Notes: generated by a model from the letters alone, not told the origin. A DNA stretch of 14,892 nucleotides from Planctomycetota bacterium (GCA_026692885.1 JAPLNJ010000310.1:1-14892), one strand, 5' to 3'; shown: positions 1 to 8,488, numbered from the stretch's first letter. A program made the numbers and translations.

Positions 1-570
1 CTCAGCCGCACACCGCCCAGCCAGATCGAATGCGGCTGGGGTCACGGCGGGGATGATCAGCAGGCCCGCTTGATTGCCGTCGAGGTTGGCGGGGTGCGAG
101 TCATCAGCGCGTATGTGCCCAACGGTGAGCAGGTCGGGTCAGCAAAGTATGTCTACAAGCTGGACTGGATGGGCCGCCTGCGTTCGTACCTCGAAAGCCG
201 CTACACGCCGACGACCCCGTTGGTGCTGTGTGGCGATTTCAATGTGGCTCGCGACGATCTGGATGTGGCTCATCCGGTGCAGTGGGCGAACTCCGTCCTG
301 TGTTACCAGTCGGCACGCCTGGCGCTGGATCGGATTCTCGATTGGGGATTGGTCGATGTGTTCCGCCAGCGGCATCCGGAGGGTGGGATCTATTCCTGGT
401 GGGACTACCGGATGCTGGCCTTCCCAAAGAACGACGGGCTGCGGTTGGACTACATCTTCGCCACTGGACCGCTGGCGCAGCGTTGTACGTCTGCGGAGGT
501 TGACCGGGAGCAGCGCAAGGGCGAGAAGCCATCCGACCACGCGCCGGTGGTCGTATCGTTCGCTGATTGA
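1..570 (+). CDS. xth: exodeoxyribonuclease III (Xth/ExoA family), 5'-truncated by window edge
   Basis: Open from the first base in frame 1, so the start lies upstream. The enzyme is a cytosolic Mg-dependent 3'-5' exonuclease and AP endonuclease of base-excision repair. Visible family signatures, in order, are AYVPNGEQVGS, the long KLDWM...RSYLE helix, GDFNVA with the catalytic Asp and Asn, SWWDYR, LDYIF and the C-terminal SDHAPV with the catalytic Asp-His pair. The missing N-terminal part would carry the first catalytic Asn and the metal-binding Glu. Continuous reading through DDQQARLIAVEVGG shows that the TTG at position 70 is internal and not a start. About 190 codons remain of a usual 255-270. 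The next gene starts 19 bases downstream, so the two are probably co-transcribed. Confidence 0.93.
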   Translation, partial: LSRTPPSQIECGWGHGGDDQQARLIAVEVGGVRVISAYVPNGEQVGSAKYVYKLDWMGRLRSYLESRYTPTTPLVLCGDFNVARDDLDVAHPVQWANSVLCYQSARLALDRILDWGLVDVFRQRHPEGGIYSWWDYRMLAFPKNDGLRLDYIFATGPLAQRCTSAEVDREQRKGEKPSDHAPVVVSFAD

Positions 571-589
571 AGACATGGAGAGTGCAACG

Positions 590-1399
590 ATGAGGAAGTC
601 TGGAGCGTTCACCGCGGGTAGAACCTGGCTGCTGGCCATCCTTGCCTTGACTGTTGGCCTTCCATCAGGCCAGGCCGCCGAGCCGCTACGGATACGAGTG
701 CTGACTTACAACATCCAGCACGGCGAAGGGACGGACGGCAAGATTGATCTCGCGCGGACCGCCGCCGTGATCAAGCGGCTGACGCCGGACCTTGTGGCAC
801 TCCAGGAGGTCGACAAGGCGACCACGCGATCCCGTGGTGTCGACCAAGCTGCAGAACTGGGGAAGCTGACGGGGATGCAAGTTGCTTTTGGTAAGGCAAT
901 GGACTTCGCTGGCGGCCAATACGGCGAGGCGATTCTGTCGCGATACCCGCTAACTGAGGTGCAAGTCCACAATCTGCCATTCACCGAGGGTTGTGAACCT
1001 CGCTGTGCACTGGCCGCTCACGTTCGGCTTGGCGACGACGGATCGGAGTTTGTGTTCGCTGGCACACACCTGGAGCACGCCAAGGCCCAGGTGCGCCTGT
1101 GTCAGGCCCAGAAGCTCAACCCGGCCCTCGCTGCGAAAAACACGCTGCCGACGATCTTGGCGGGGGACTTCAACGATGTCCCCGACAGTCCAGCGATCAA
1201 AGTCCTCCAGCCGCATTGGACAGACGCGACGGCAGGCCAACCCCAGCCAACTTGGCCTTCAGATCAACCTCGAATGAAGATCGATTACGTCTTCTTCCGG
1301 CCGGCTGATGGTTGGCGTGTCGTCGAGAAGCAGGTTAGCGACGAGTCGATCGCATCAGATCATTGCCCCTTATTGGTCGTCCTGGAGCAAAAGTTATGA
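590..1399 (+). CDS. secreted endonuclease/exonuclease/phosphatase (EEP) family hydrolase
   Basis: This 269-aa protein has an N-terminal signal peptide (RTWLLAILALTVGLPSG, likely cleaved near QAA-EP, residue 30). The EEP catalytic set is complete: TYNIQHG (N41), ALQEVD (E73), GTHLEH (H160), GDFND (D193, N195), KIDYVFF (D232) and SDH (D257/H258). EEP enzymes are metal-dependent phosphodiesterases or phosphatases. Substrates range from DNA to phospholipids and sugar phosphates, so the substrate cannot be named. The ATG at 590 is chosen because GGAG at 577-580 lies nine bases upstream; an in-frame ATG at 575 lacks a comparable site. The stop overlaps the next start as ATGA (1396-1399), which implies translational coupling with the fucosidase gene and a shared extracytoplasmic job. 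Confidence 0.88.
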   Translation: MRKSGAFTAGRTWLLAILALTVGLPSGQAAEPLRIRVLTYNIQHGEGTDGKIDLARTAAVIKRLTPDLVALQEVDKATTRSRGVDQAAELGKLTGMQVAFGKAMDFAGGQYGEAILSRYPLTEVQVHNLPFTEGCEPRCALAAHVRLGDDGSEFVFAGTHLEHAKAQVRLCQAQKLNPALAAKNTLPTILAGDFNDVPDSPAIKVLQPHWTDATAGQPQPTWPSDQPRMKIDYVFFRPADGWRVVEKQVSDESIASDHCPLLVVLEQKL

Positions 1400-3720
1400 G
1401 ACGAATCGCAGTCGCGGCAGCCTTGGGATGGTTGGCGGCGTCCAGCAGCATGGCCGGCGAGGGGACCAAGACGCTGGTCCCCAAGATTCCCGACAGCATC
1501 GCAAGACCGACGCCAGGGCAGGTTGACTACCTCGGCATGGAACTACAGATGTTCGTCTGTCTCGACCCCTGCACGTGGCAGAATCGAGAGTACGACAACC
1601 ACTCGACGCCCCTGTCGGCGATCAACCCGGCCAAGCTGGATACGAATCAGTGGTGTCGGGTCGCCCGATCCTTCGGCGCCAAGCAAATCCTGTTCGTCGC
1701 CAAGCACACTGGTGGGTTCTGCTGGTGGCAGACGGAGACCAGCAACTACGGTATCAGGAACACGCCGTGGAAGGCCGGCAAGGGTGATGTGCTGGCCGAA
1801 CTTTCAGCGTCCTGCACCAAGCATGGTCTGAAACTGGCGGTTTACATCTACCCCGGCGACGATCAGTGGGGTGCGGGCAGCGGCAGTGGTGGGCGCACGT
1901 CTGATCCAGCCAAGCAGGATGCCTACAACAAGGTCTTTCGTCAGCAGTTGACGGAGGTCCTTTCCCGCTATGGGGAGATCTCGGAGGTCTGGTTTGACGG
2001 CAGTTGCGTGATCGCAGTTGGCGACATCCTGAAGCAGCACGCGCCGCGGGCGATGGTCTTTCAGGGACCGCACACCACGCTCCGCTGGGTCGGGAACGAG
2101 GCCGGCTATGCACCTTACCCGGCTTGGCAAACGGTGAAGCGGGCGGATGCCGCCACGGGGATCGCCACCGCTGCTCACAGCGATCCAGACGGCGACGTGT
2201 GGCTGCCTCTGGAATGCGACACCACGCTGTTGGACCACAAGTGGTTCTGGGGAGAGAACACCGACCACATGCTGAAGAGCCTGGATCAGCTGATGGACAT
2301 CTACTACAAGTCGGTCGGCCGGGGTTGTGTGCTGCTGTTGAACTCGACGCCGGACACGAGCGGGCTCGTTCCCGCTAACCACGCCCAGCGGTACGAAGAG
2401 TTCGGCCGCGAGATCGGCCGACGTTTCGGCAAGAGCTTGGGAGAAACTCAGGGACAGGGCGAAACCGTGGAACTGGATCTGGGTCAACCCACAGCCATCA
2501 ACCACGTGATCACGATGGAGGACATCCGCGAGGGGCAACGGGTGCGGGCCTACCGGCTCGAAGGTCTCTCCGCTGGCAGTTGGCAGGTGCTAGTCTCCAA
2601 CGGATCGTCGGTGGGGCACAAGCGAATCGATGTGTTCCCCCGCGTGGTCGTATCGCGGGTGCGAATCGTGGTGACGAACTCCGTGGACCAGCCGATCATC
2701 TGCCGGTTGGCTGCGTTCAACGTCGAGGGGGTCGGTGGCGGGCAACTCCTCACGGATTCGCACTGGCCCTTTGAGGAGGGACAAGGCGACACGACCCGTG
2801 CCGAACCCGAGGGTGCGGGCAAAATTATGGAGACGAAATGGACTCAGGGAAAGGTCGGCAAGGCACTTGACTTCAACGGCCAAGGCTCGTTCGTCAGCTT
2901 GGGCAAGAGTGACGTCGGTGGCAACGACTTCACGATTGCCGCCTGGATCTGGCCACGGTCCAACCGCTCCGGCCAGGACCGAATTCTGGCCAAAGAACGG
3001 ATCGGAGTCGGGGACCATCAGTTCCGCATCTACCTGCACACCGGGAATCGACTCGGCTTTGCCATGACCGGTTTGGCGGAGGGCCTGGCGTATCCGTTTG
3101 TGTCGGCTCCGGACTCGGTACCCTTCCAGCAGTGGACGCACGTCGCGGTTACTCGCCGCGGCCCAACGTACATCCTGTTCATCAACGGTCGCCAAGCGAA
3201 GCAGGCCGAATCCAACGGCGTGTTGTCGCATGAGAATCTGCTTGATCTGCGCGTCGGCGCAGCTTACGCCGCCCGTGGTGACGGTGGAGATTATGGTCTG
3301 GATGGACTGATCGACGAGTTGCGGATCTACGCCCGCGCGCTATCCGCGGACGAGTTGGCTCATCCGGAAACGCTACCGGAACCCGGCTGGCTCAAGGCTG
3401 GGGCGTGGCCAGCAGATGCCTTTAAGACCGACTGGACGACGCGTGACATCGACCTGTCCTCCGGCGTGCACAAGCCGGGTCACTACGATCTCCGGTTTCT
3501 GCCTGCCTTCACAGCAGCGACGCTGGAGATCCGAAACGTCGAACTGCTGATTGCAGACCGGGTCATCCCCGATCGGGTCCAACGACTTGCGGGGCAGCAG
3601 GACTTCAGCCTGTACCGCATGGAGCAGACCACTTCCGATTCTCCCACGGCAGTTCGAGTGACGGCTCGCATGACTGGCGAGAAGCCTGGGTTAGGCGAGG
3701 TGCTTGACAGGCCACGATGA
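1396..3720 (+). CDS. secreted GH29-type alpha-L-fucosidase with F5/8-like and LamG modules
   Basis: 774 aa. Residues 1-20 form a signal peptide ending ...SSSMA-G. Residues about 35-345 are a glycoside hydrolase family 29 barrel, with KH(T)GGF, the NTPWKAGKGDVL segment, GLKLAVYIYPGD, and EVWFDGS, whose D201 is the expected nucleophile. GH29 enzymes release alpha-L-fucose by a retaining mechanism. Residues about 346-450 resemble an F5/8 type C (discoidin-like) sugar-binding module. Residues about 455-655 form a LamG/concanavalin-like domain (DFNGQGSFV, TIAAWIW, WTHVAVTRRG, GLIDELRIYARAL). A beta-rich tail of about 115 residues follows. Against the usual GH29 signature KHHDGF, the second His and the Asp are Thr105 and Gly107. 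The start is set by the ATGA overlap with the upstream EEP gene. Fucosidase activity is inferred from family membership. Confidence 0.87.
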   Translation: MRRIAVAAALGWLAASSSMAGEGTKTLVPKIPDSIARPTPGQVDYLGMELQMFVCLDPCTWQNREYDNHSTPLSAINPAKLDTNQWCRVARSFGAKQILFVAKHTGGFCWWQTETSNYGIRNTPWKAGKGDVLAELSASCTKHGLKLAVYIYPGDDQWGAGSGSGGRTSDPAKQDAYNKVFRQQLTEVLSRYGEISEVWFDGSCVIAVGDILKQHAPRAMVFQGPHTTLRWVGNEAGYAPYPAWQTVKRADAATGIATAAHSDPDGDVWLPLECDTTLLDHKWFWGENTDHMLKSLDQLMDIYYKSVGRGCVLLLNSTPDTSGLVPANHAQRYEEFGREIGRRFGKSLGETQGQGETVELDLGQPTAINHVITMEDIREGQRVRAYRLEGLSAGSWQVLVSNGSSVGHKRIDVFPRVVVSRVRIVVTNSVDQPIICRLAAFNVEGVGGGQLLTDSHWPFEEGQGDTTRAEPEGAGKIMETKWTQGKVGKALDFNGQGSFVSLGKSDVGGNDFTIAAWIWPRSNRSGQDRILAKERIGVGDHQFRIYLHTGNRLGFAMTGLAEGLAYPFVSAPDSVPFQQWTHVAVTRRGPTYILFINGRQAKQAESNGVLSHENLLDLRVGAAYAARGDGGDYGLDGLIDELRIYARALSADELAHPETLPEPGWLKAGAWPADAFKTDWTTRDIDLSSGVHKPGHYDLRFLPAFTAATLEIRNVELLIADRVIPDRVQRLAGQQDFSLYRMEQTTSDSPTAVRVTARMTGEKPGLGEVLDRPR

Positions 3721-3842
3721 TCGGCTTTGCCTTGGGATTTTCCTTGGGTCCTGTTCCGGGACCAGGCATCTGGCGTTATCCTCTGAGGAGCCTACATCCG
3801 ACACGGATGCCCGAAGCTGATTGGCGAGAGAAAGACGCTGAC

Positions 3843-4115
3843 ATGCAAGCTTGTTGGACGCTGATGGCTCGCAGGCCGCTGGTGTTGGCAGTTCTCGTAG
3901 CCATCAATTCTGCCTCGTGGAACTGGTCAAACGCTACAGCCGCAGATATGGTCAAGGTTTTCCGGGAAACGGCTGAGACGTTGACCGATCCCGGCCTGGG
4001 TTGGATGATCGTGCGACGCCTGCCGGATGACTCACCGCGATTTCCTTACCCGTACCGCGAGGAACAACTCGCGTCCTATTCGGTTCTGACTTGGAGATTG
4101 CGACCATGCCCCTGA
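3843..4115 (+). pseudogene. truncated secreted protein, N-terminal remnant (possible DUF4832/GH-like)
   Basis: A 90-aa reading frame starts at ATG 3843 behind GAGAAAG. It opens with a signal-peptide-like stretch (RRPLVLAVLVAINSASW). The following text, FRETAETLTDPGLGWMIVRR, resembles the conserved opening of secreted glycosidase-like proteins that begin with an NPGxGW segment, including DUF4832-type proteins. The frame loses that character after about 4085 and stops at 4115, overlapping the next gene by ten bases. I read it as the 5' stump of a larger gene whose remainder was lost. A short upstream extension to ATG 3717 exists (overlapping the fucosidase stop as ATGA), but its N-terminus looks non-native. 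The family call is tentative; a genuine short secreted protein is the alternative. Confidence 0.4.
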
Positions 4116-5644
4116 CTAGAATGTTGAGCCTGGCCGTGCTCGCCGCCTGGTGGCTGCCGCTGGCCGCCTGTCACGCGGAACCCCGACCCTCCAATGTGCC
4201 GCCCGGCGCAACGCTAGGCATCAACCTGGAAGGGAACTACGACTGGAGCACCCAGCACCCGTTCGTCGACGTCTGGAAGACCTCGCGCCCTTGGTTTTCC
4301 GGCAACGCCACCACTTGGCAGGATCAGCAACCGCTGGAACTCGACGACCGCGGCAATGTACGGCGGTTGGCTCCGGGGCAAATCGCACGCACGCTGTTGT
4401 TCTGGGACATCGGCAACCACTTCCCCGCTGGGCGTTACGAATTGACCTACCGCGGGCGCGGCCGACTGCGCTACGAAGGTGTGCGTCTGGCTGAATCGAC
4501 TCCCGGCCGCGACGTGCTCGACCTCACCTCGGACCAGCGCCGCGGCTTCGGCGTGTTCATTACCGAGACCGACCCGCACGACTACCTGCGAGACTTCCAC
4601 CTCTGGCTGCCCGGCGTGCCGCGTAAGCAGCGATTCAACCCGGCGTTCCTCGAACGCCTACAGGGTTTCACCTCGATCCGTTACGTGCACTGGGCCGAAG
4701 TCGACCTCGAACAAGCGATCCACAGCCACTGGTCGGAGCGCCCCCAACTCGACGACTGCCGCTGGCGCCCCCGAGGCGTGCCCCTCGAAGTGATGTGCGA
4801 GTTGGCCAACGTGTTCGGCGCCGACCCCTGGTTCTGTGTGCCGCATGCCGCCGATGACGACTACGTGCGGCAGATGGCCCAGTTGATCCGCGATAAGCTT
4901 GACCCGCAGCGGCGGGTTTATCTGGAATACTCCAACGAGATCTGGAACGGACTGTTCGCCCAGGCACGCTACTGCCAGCAGTTGGGGGTGCGCGAGAACC
5001 TGGGGCCCAATCGCTTTGAGTCGCAACTTCGCTGGTACAGCCGCCGTGCGCGGCAGGTGTTCGGCGTCTGGGAAAGCGTGTTCCCGGCCGACAAGCTGGT
5101 GCGAGTAATCGCCGGGCAGAGCGGCAACGCCTGGGTGGCCAAGACGGAGTTGGAGTTCGGCGACACCCTGGCGCACACGGACGCCCTGGCGATCGCACCC
5201 TATTTCGGCGGCCAGCTGGGAAATCCTGACAGCCCAACACCATTCCGAGGTCGCACGCTCGATGAGCTGTTCACCGCGCTCTCGAACACGGCCATGCCGA
5301 TGGCGATCCAGGAGATGACCGCCCACGCGGCGTTGGCGAAGGAAAAGGGCGTGGCGCTGGTGGCCTACGAAGCCGGCCAACACCTGGTCGGCGTAGGCCC
5401 GGCACAGAACGATCAGGCCCTGACCAACCTGTTCATCGCCGCCAACCGCGACCCGCGCATGGGGCCGCTGTACACCCGCTACCTCAACGCCTGGCGTGAC
5501 GCGGACGGGCAGCTATGCGAGGTGTTTGTGCTGTGTAACAACCCGAACAAACACGGAGCGTGGGGGCTGGTGGAATGGATTGACCAGCCCCGGGCGGAGG
5601 CGCCGAAGTTGGATGCCGTGTGGGGCTGGATGGGGTTGCGGTAG
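4106..5644 (+). CDS. secreted glycoside hydrolase-like protein (clan GH-A-like)
   Basis: 512 aa. The start at ATG 4106 is supported by TTGGAG nine bases upstream. The N-terminus is an export signal ending LPLAAC-H, which fits a lipobox; signal peptidase I cleavage after CHA is the alternative. The body has the layout of a beta/alpha barrel glycosidase. RVYLEYSNEIWN (E278) has the Asn-Glu pair typical of the acid/base residue in clan GH-A, and VAYEAGQHL (E422) is a plausible nucleophile. YVHWAEVDL and ALAIAPYFGG look like strand ends of the barrel. Proteins like this are commonly found in planctomycetes and often called cellulose-binding proteins, but the substrate is not evident. The stop codon lies at the junction of a 12-bp tandem repeat. 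Its place beside a fucosidase suggests polysaccharide or glycan degradation. Confidence 0.75.
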   Translation: MPLTRMLSLAVLAAWWLPLAACHAEPRPSNVPPGATLGINLEGNYDWSTQHPFVDVWKTSRPWFSGNATTWQDQQPLELDDRGNVRRLAPGQIARTLLFWDIGNHFPAGRYELTYRGRGRLRYEGVRLAESTPGRDVLDLTSDQRRGFGVFITETDPHDYLRDFHLWLPGVPRKQRFNPAFLERLQGFTSIRYVHWAEVDLEQAIHSHWSERPQLDDCRWRPRGVPLEVMCELANVFGADPWFCVPHAADDDYVRQMAQLIRDKLDPQRRVYLEYSNEIWNGLFAQARYCQQLGVRENLGPNRFESQLRWYSRRARQVFGVWESVFPADKLVRVIAGQSGNAWVAKTELEFGDTLAHTDALAIAPYFGGQLGNPDSPTPFRGRTLDELFTALSNTAMPMAIQEMTAHAALAKEKGVALVAYEAGQHLVGVGPAQNDQALTNLFIAANRDPRMGPLYTRYLNAWRDADGQLCEVFVLCNNPNKHGAWGLVEWIDQPRAEAPKLDAVWGWMGLR

Positions 5645-5655
5645 GGGTTGCGGTA
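5632..5655 (+). repeat. 12-bp tandem duplication at the 3' end of the GH-A-like gene
   Basis: GGGGTTGCGGTA occurs twice head to tail (5632-5643 and 5644-5655), followed by a degenerate third unit, GAGGTTGGTA. The TAG stop at 5642-5644 spans the junction of units one and two, so an added or lost unit changes the C-terminal residues but keeps a stop in frame. Confidence 0.85.
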
Positions 5656-5811
5656 GAGGTTGGTAGGGGGCGACAAGGACGCCGTCCACCGTGGCGAGAC
5701 CTGAGCGGATTCGTCACGGTGCTCGCCGTGCACATGTCTGGCCCTGAAGCTTGGCCAGCGTCTATGGTGCACGGCCGACCGACGATGTTCTTCCTGGGAG
5801 ACAAACAGATC

Positions 5812-7291
5812 ATGTACCAACACGTTCTGCTGCGTTACACGGCGCTGCTTCTGCTTGCCGCCTTCGGAAACCCGACTTTGGGAGCCGCGCCGTCTGACAA
5901 GAAGTTCATCGAACTGGGCTGGGACATTCCCACAACCGCCGATCTTCGCCAACACTGGCGAGACATGGAGCAGACCACGCCCTTCGACGGCATCATGTTC
6001 CGTGTCGAAGCCCTGGACGAACATTCAAACCGGGTGAGCAGCGAATCGGTTTGGGACGCCAAGCCCTGGAAACGCGAGTGGCTGAAGCCCGCGTTGGAGG
6101 ACCTACGGGCATGCCAGTTCCAGCGGTTCAAGGACAACTTCGTCCGGTTCAACGCCACGCCCGGCAACCTGGCCTGGGACGACGACACGGGCTGGGCGGC
6201 ACTGGCCGAGAAAGCCGGCCACTGTGCCTGGCTGATGAAACAAGGCGGCGGCAAAGGCTTGGCGATCGACTTTGAGTCGTACGGTGCGGCGCAGTTCCGG
6301 TTTGATCCCGTTAAAGGCAGCACCTTCGTCGAGGCCACGAAGTTGGCCCACCGCCGCGGCGCCCAGTTGGTCCGAGCCGTGACCCAAGAATTTCCGGACG
6401 CCGTGCTGCTGGCCCTGTGGCTGAACAGCATCAACTCTGTCGCCGGAGAACCGCGCCAAGTACCGCCAGCAAGTACAGGCTGGCTTCGGTTTCTACCTGG
6501 ACATGTACTTGAATCCGGAGGGAAACCATTACTACTTCCCACCGTTGAACGGGTCCCGTCTGGCACGGCTCCAGCGGAACTTGGGGTTTGCCCGCGAGGC
6601 CGCCGACGAGTACGTGTGGATCTACGGAGAACAGTGCCGCTGGTGGGGACCGCGGCGAGAGTTGCCAAACACGGTGGGCCAAGGACGGCTGTGGGAGGAA
6701 GCCTCGCCGGGTATCACGCGCGCCATTGCCTACACGCGTGACTCGCTGGCGGCGGCCAAGGCTGAATTGGCAGAGCTTCGCCAAGCCGGCCGGCTGACCA
6801 ATCTGGCCAAGAACGCCGACTTCCGCCAGCCGGCCAGCCCCGATGTAGGGGCACTGCCAGCGGAGTTCGGCGCCTGGCAGGATGAGAAGACGTCGGCGGG
6901 GAAGTTCGCCTGGGACGCCGAAGTCGGCGACGGCTCCGGCCGTGCCACGAAGGTGAAGTGGGGTTGCTTGATTCAGGGCTTGGCCGTCCAGCCTGGCGAA
7001 GACTACGCCATCGAGGTTGCGTGCCGACCGCGGGGTCACTCGCAGCCGACCCTGGTAGTTCGTTGGCAAACGGCAGACAGTCGTTGGACGCAGGAGCACA
7101 TGGATCAGACGTTCCCTTTTGAGTCGGGCGACGGCCAGTGGCAGTCGGCGTTTGGTGTCGTGACTGTGCCGGAGGGCGTGGGCCGGTTGATCGTGCTCCT
7201 GAACGTCACTGGGCAAATCGCAGACGAGGATACCTGCTGGTTTGATAACCTGGGAGTGTACCAGCTGAACCCTGGAGTGGTGACGAAGTGA
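5812..7291 (+). pseudogene. secreted glycosidase-like protein with C-terminal CBM-like domain, single-base frameshift
   Basis: The ATG at 5812 follows GGGAG (5796-5800) and begins a signal peptide (RYTALLLLAAFGNPTLGAA). The first part reads in frame 1 through LALWLNSINSVA, where coherent protein stops near 6444. Frame 2 then continues with ENRAKYRQQVQAGFGFYLDMYL and runs to TGA 7289-7291. Dropping one G from GCCGGAGAAC at 6445-6446 joins the two halves exactly and gives a 492-aa protein. The N-terminal 300 residues (KFIELGWDIPTT, GLAIDFESYG, DEYVWIYGE) look like a barrel-type hydrolase. Residues about 328-490 resemble a CBM4/9-type jelly-roll (NLAKNADF, GWQ-like strands, CWFDNLGVYQLNP). The extra base may be a sequencing error or a true mutation; the sequence alone cannot decide. 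Confidence 0.75.
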
Positions 7292-7304
7292 AAGGAGGGA
7301 CGAC

Positions 7305-7751
7305 ATGAAGAGGTTCGCTAGTTGCATCTTCTTGGTTCTGGCTGCACTGATACTGCTGGACCAACGCACAGCCACCGCTGTGGAGTCACCGGTCATCGCG
7401 TATCCGTTCCCAGTCGGGCCGCCGACTTCCAACTGGTTTCACGTCACAGTGGACGGGCAACCGGTGTTTACGCGAGCAGCCGAGGTCGCGGATTTCGCCA
7501 TGTTCGCCATCCGTGGACCTGTCCAGGTAACGGTTGCGTGCGAGCAGCCTGTGACCGGCGCCATCGTCCGGCCTCGGTCTCGAAACATTGTGCCGCAGTG
7601 GGAAGGCAAGACCGTGCGGTTCCCCGCAGATTTCGGTAAACGTGTGTTGGCTGCGGCGAACCAGCCTTACCGACCCAGGAACGAGTCGCTGCTCGTACCT
7701 TCCGCCCTGGCGTCACGCTGCTGCGGTCAAACAACGCGGACCGGGAGCTAG
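7305..7751 (+). pseudogene. truncated secreted protein with N-terminal Ig-like segment (polygalacturonase-like N-terminus)
   Basis: A very strong Shine-Dalgarno (AAAGGAGG, 7291-7298, overlapping the previous stop) precedes ATG 7305. Residues 1-25 form a signal peptide ending TATA-VE. Residues about 40-110 (FHVTVDGQPVFT, FAMFAIRGPVQVTV, VVRPRSRNIVP, GKTVRF) match the beta-sandwich that opens many secreted polygalacturonase or GH28-like proteins. From about 7640 the frame turns into Arg/Ser-rich sequence unlike a folded domain. It then runs convergently into the 3' end of the minus-strand gene. The catalytic part expected downstream is absent from the window. In the +1 frame, QISVNV at 7627-7644 resembles the next expected strand, so a small frameshift may sit just before the breakpoint. 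I read it as a 5' gene remnant. Confidence 0.6.
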
Positions 7752-8009
7752 TTGAGCACGCTGCACCCGCTGGCCGTTGGAGTCGTAGAACATGATCGTG
7801 TTCCGGCTCGTTTCCCAGATCGCCATCAGCTTCACGCTCCGCGGTCCGTGCAGGCAGAAGCAGATGCCACACGGCACGCCGCGTTTCTCCAGATGGCGTT
7901 CCGTGAACTGAAACGCTCCGACTTCCAACTCGTTGCGTTCGCACAGCTTTTGCTGCACGAACTCCCGCAGGCCGCTCAAGTCCGATATTCGCACAGACAG
8001 TGCCCGCAT
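7713..8009 (-). CDS. small conserved hypothetical protein (98 aa), planctomycete-type
   Basis: The minus-strand ATG (8007-8009) has AGGAGG at 8020-8025, ten bases upstream, which is an excellent ribosome site. The 98-aa product has no signal peptide or membrane segment. Its core, GVPCGICFCLHGPRSVKLMAIWETSRN and on to TIMFYDSNGQR, looks like a compact alpha/beta fold: an N-terminal helix (LSGLREFVQQKLCER) and then beta strands. I have the impression of similar small proteins recurring in planctomycete genomes, but I cannot name a function. It is a lone gene that points away from the downstream GTPase operon. Its C-terminal codons overlap the tail of the truncated gene at 7305-7751. It is probably real on the strength of its ribosome site and protein-like composition. 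Confidence 0.65.
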   Translation of the reverse strand: MRALSVRISDLSGLREFVQQKLCERNELEVGAFQFTERHLEKRGVPCGICFCLHGPRSVKLMAIWETSRNTIMFYDSNGQRVQRAQLAPGPRCLTAAA

Positions 8010-8025
8010 CGTGTCGGAGCCTCCT

Positions 8026-8455
8026 GGCCGGGGTGGGTGATCTGCGGTGACTTTGCCGGGATGGCAGCGACGAAGCTCGCTCAGTTCAAGTATCGGAACA
8101 ACGTGACGAACAGTTTGGCGGTGCGAAAAAGACTCATGCTGCCGCTGAACAGGGGACGATTCGTGCGGCTGCTGCTTCGCCGGGCGACAACTGCTCGCCC
8201 AGATCCAGTTCGGCCCTGATTTACCGAACCTGCAGATCGATCGATGACAACCGCCGAACCAAACATCGCGGCCGCACCGACGCTGCTGTTTCACGCCTGG
8301 GGCCCGCATCCAGCACACCAGCCTCCGCGGAATAACTGGGCGAGGTATGGCAAAGCCCTGCCAACCGGGTAGACTTATCTGCTGTGTCGGTGAATAGATG
8401 AAGTTTTTCGAACCTCGGAGGCACGAGTACACCAGCAAAAACCATGAAACGGTTG
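8026..8455. other. intergenic region with no recognisable gene
   Basis: About 430 bases between the minus-strand small gene and the structured leader of the GTPase operon. The open frames here are short, lack ribosome sites and have non-protein-like composition. Promoters for both flanking transcription units should lie here, but I see no convincing -35/-10 pair. Confidence 0.5.
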
Positions 8456-8472
8456 CCCGCTGAAGCAGCGGG
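8456..8472 (+). other. perfect 7-bp hairpin (CCCGCTG/CAGCGGG, loop AAG)
   Basis: CCCGCTG (8456-8462) and CAGCGGG (8466-8472) are exact reverse complements around a 3-base loop. No U-tract follows, so it is not an intrinsic terminator. It resembles the subterminal hairpins at IS200/IS605 right ends, but no transposase lies to its left, so that reading is weak. It may simply be the first element of the structured leader. Confidence 0.55.
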
Positions 8473-8488
8473 TGGCTGACAATTCGAA

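Noticed and set aside
139..639. 166-aa minus-strand frame opposite the exonuclease III gene
   Set aside because: Antisense shadow of a gene with clear catalytic motifs, common in GC-rich DNA.
3704..3732. TTGACA promoter-like box at the end of the fucosidase gene
   Set aside because: No -10-like hexamer at 16-18 bases from it.
5687..5727. CACCGTG/CACGGTG and GGCGAG/CTCGCC pairings upstream of the frameshifted gene
   Set aside because: The pairings compete with each other, have no U-tract and are of a length expected by chance at this GC content.
8081..8137. 18-aa minus-strand peptide (MSLFRTAKLFVTLFRYLN) upstream of the 98-aa gene
   Set aside because: No ribosome site in front of it and far too short to separate from chance.
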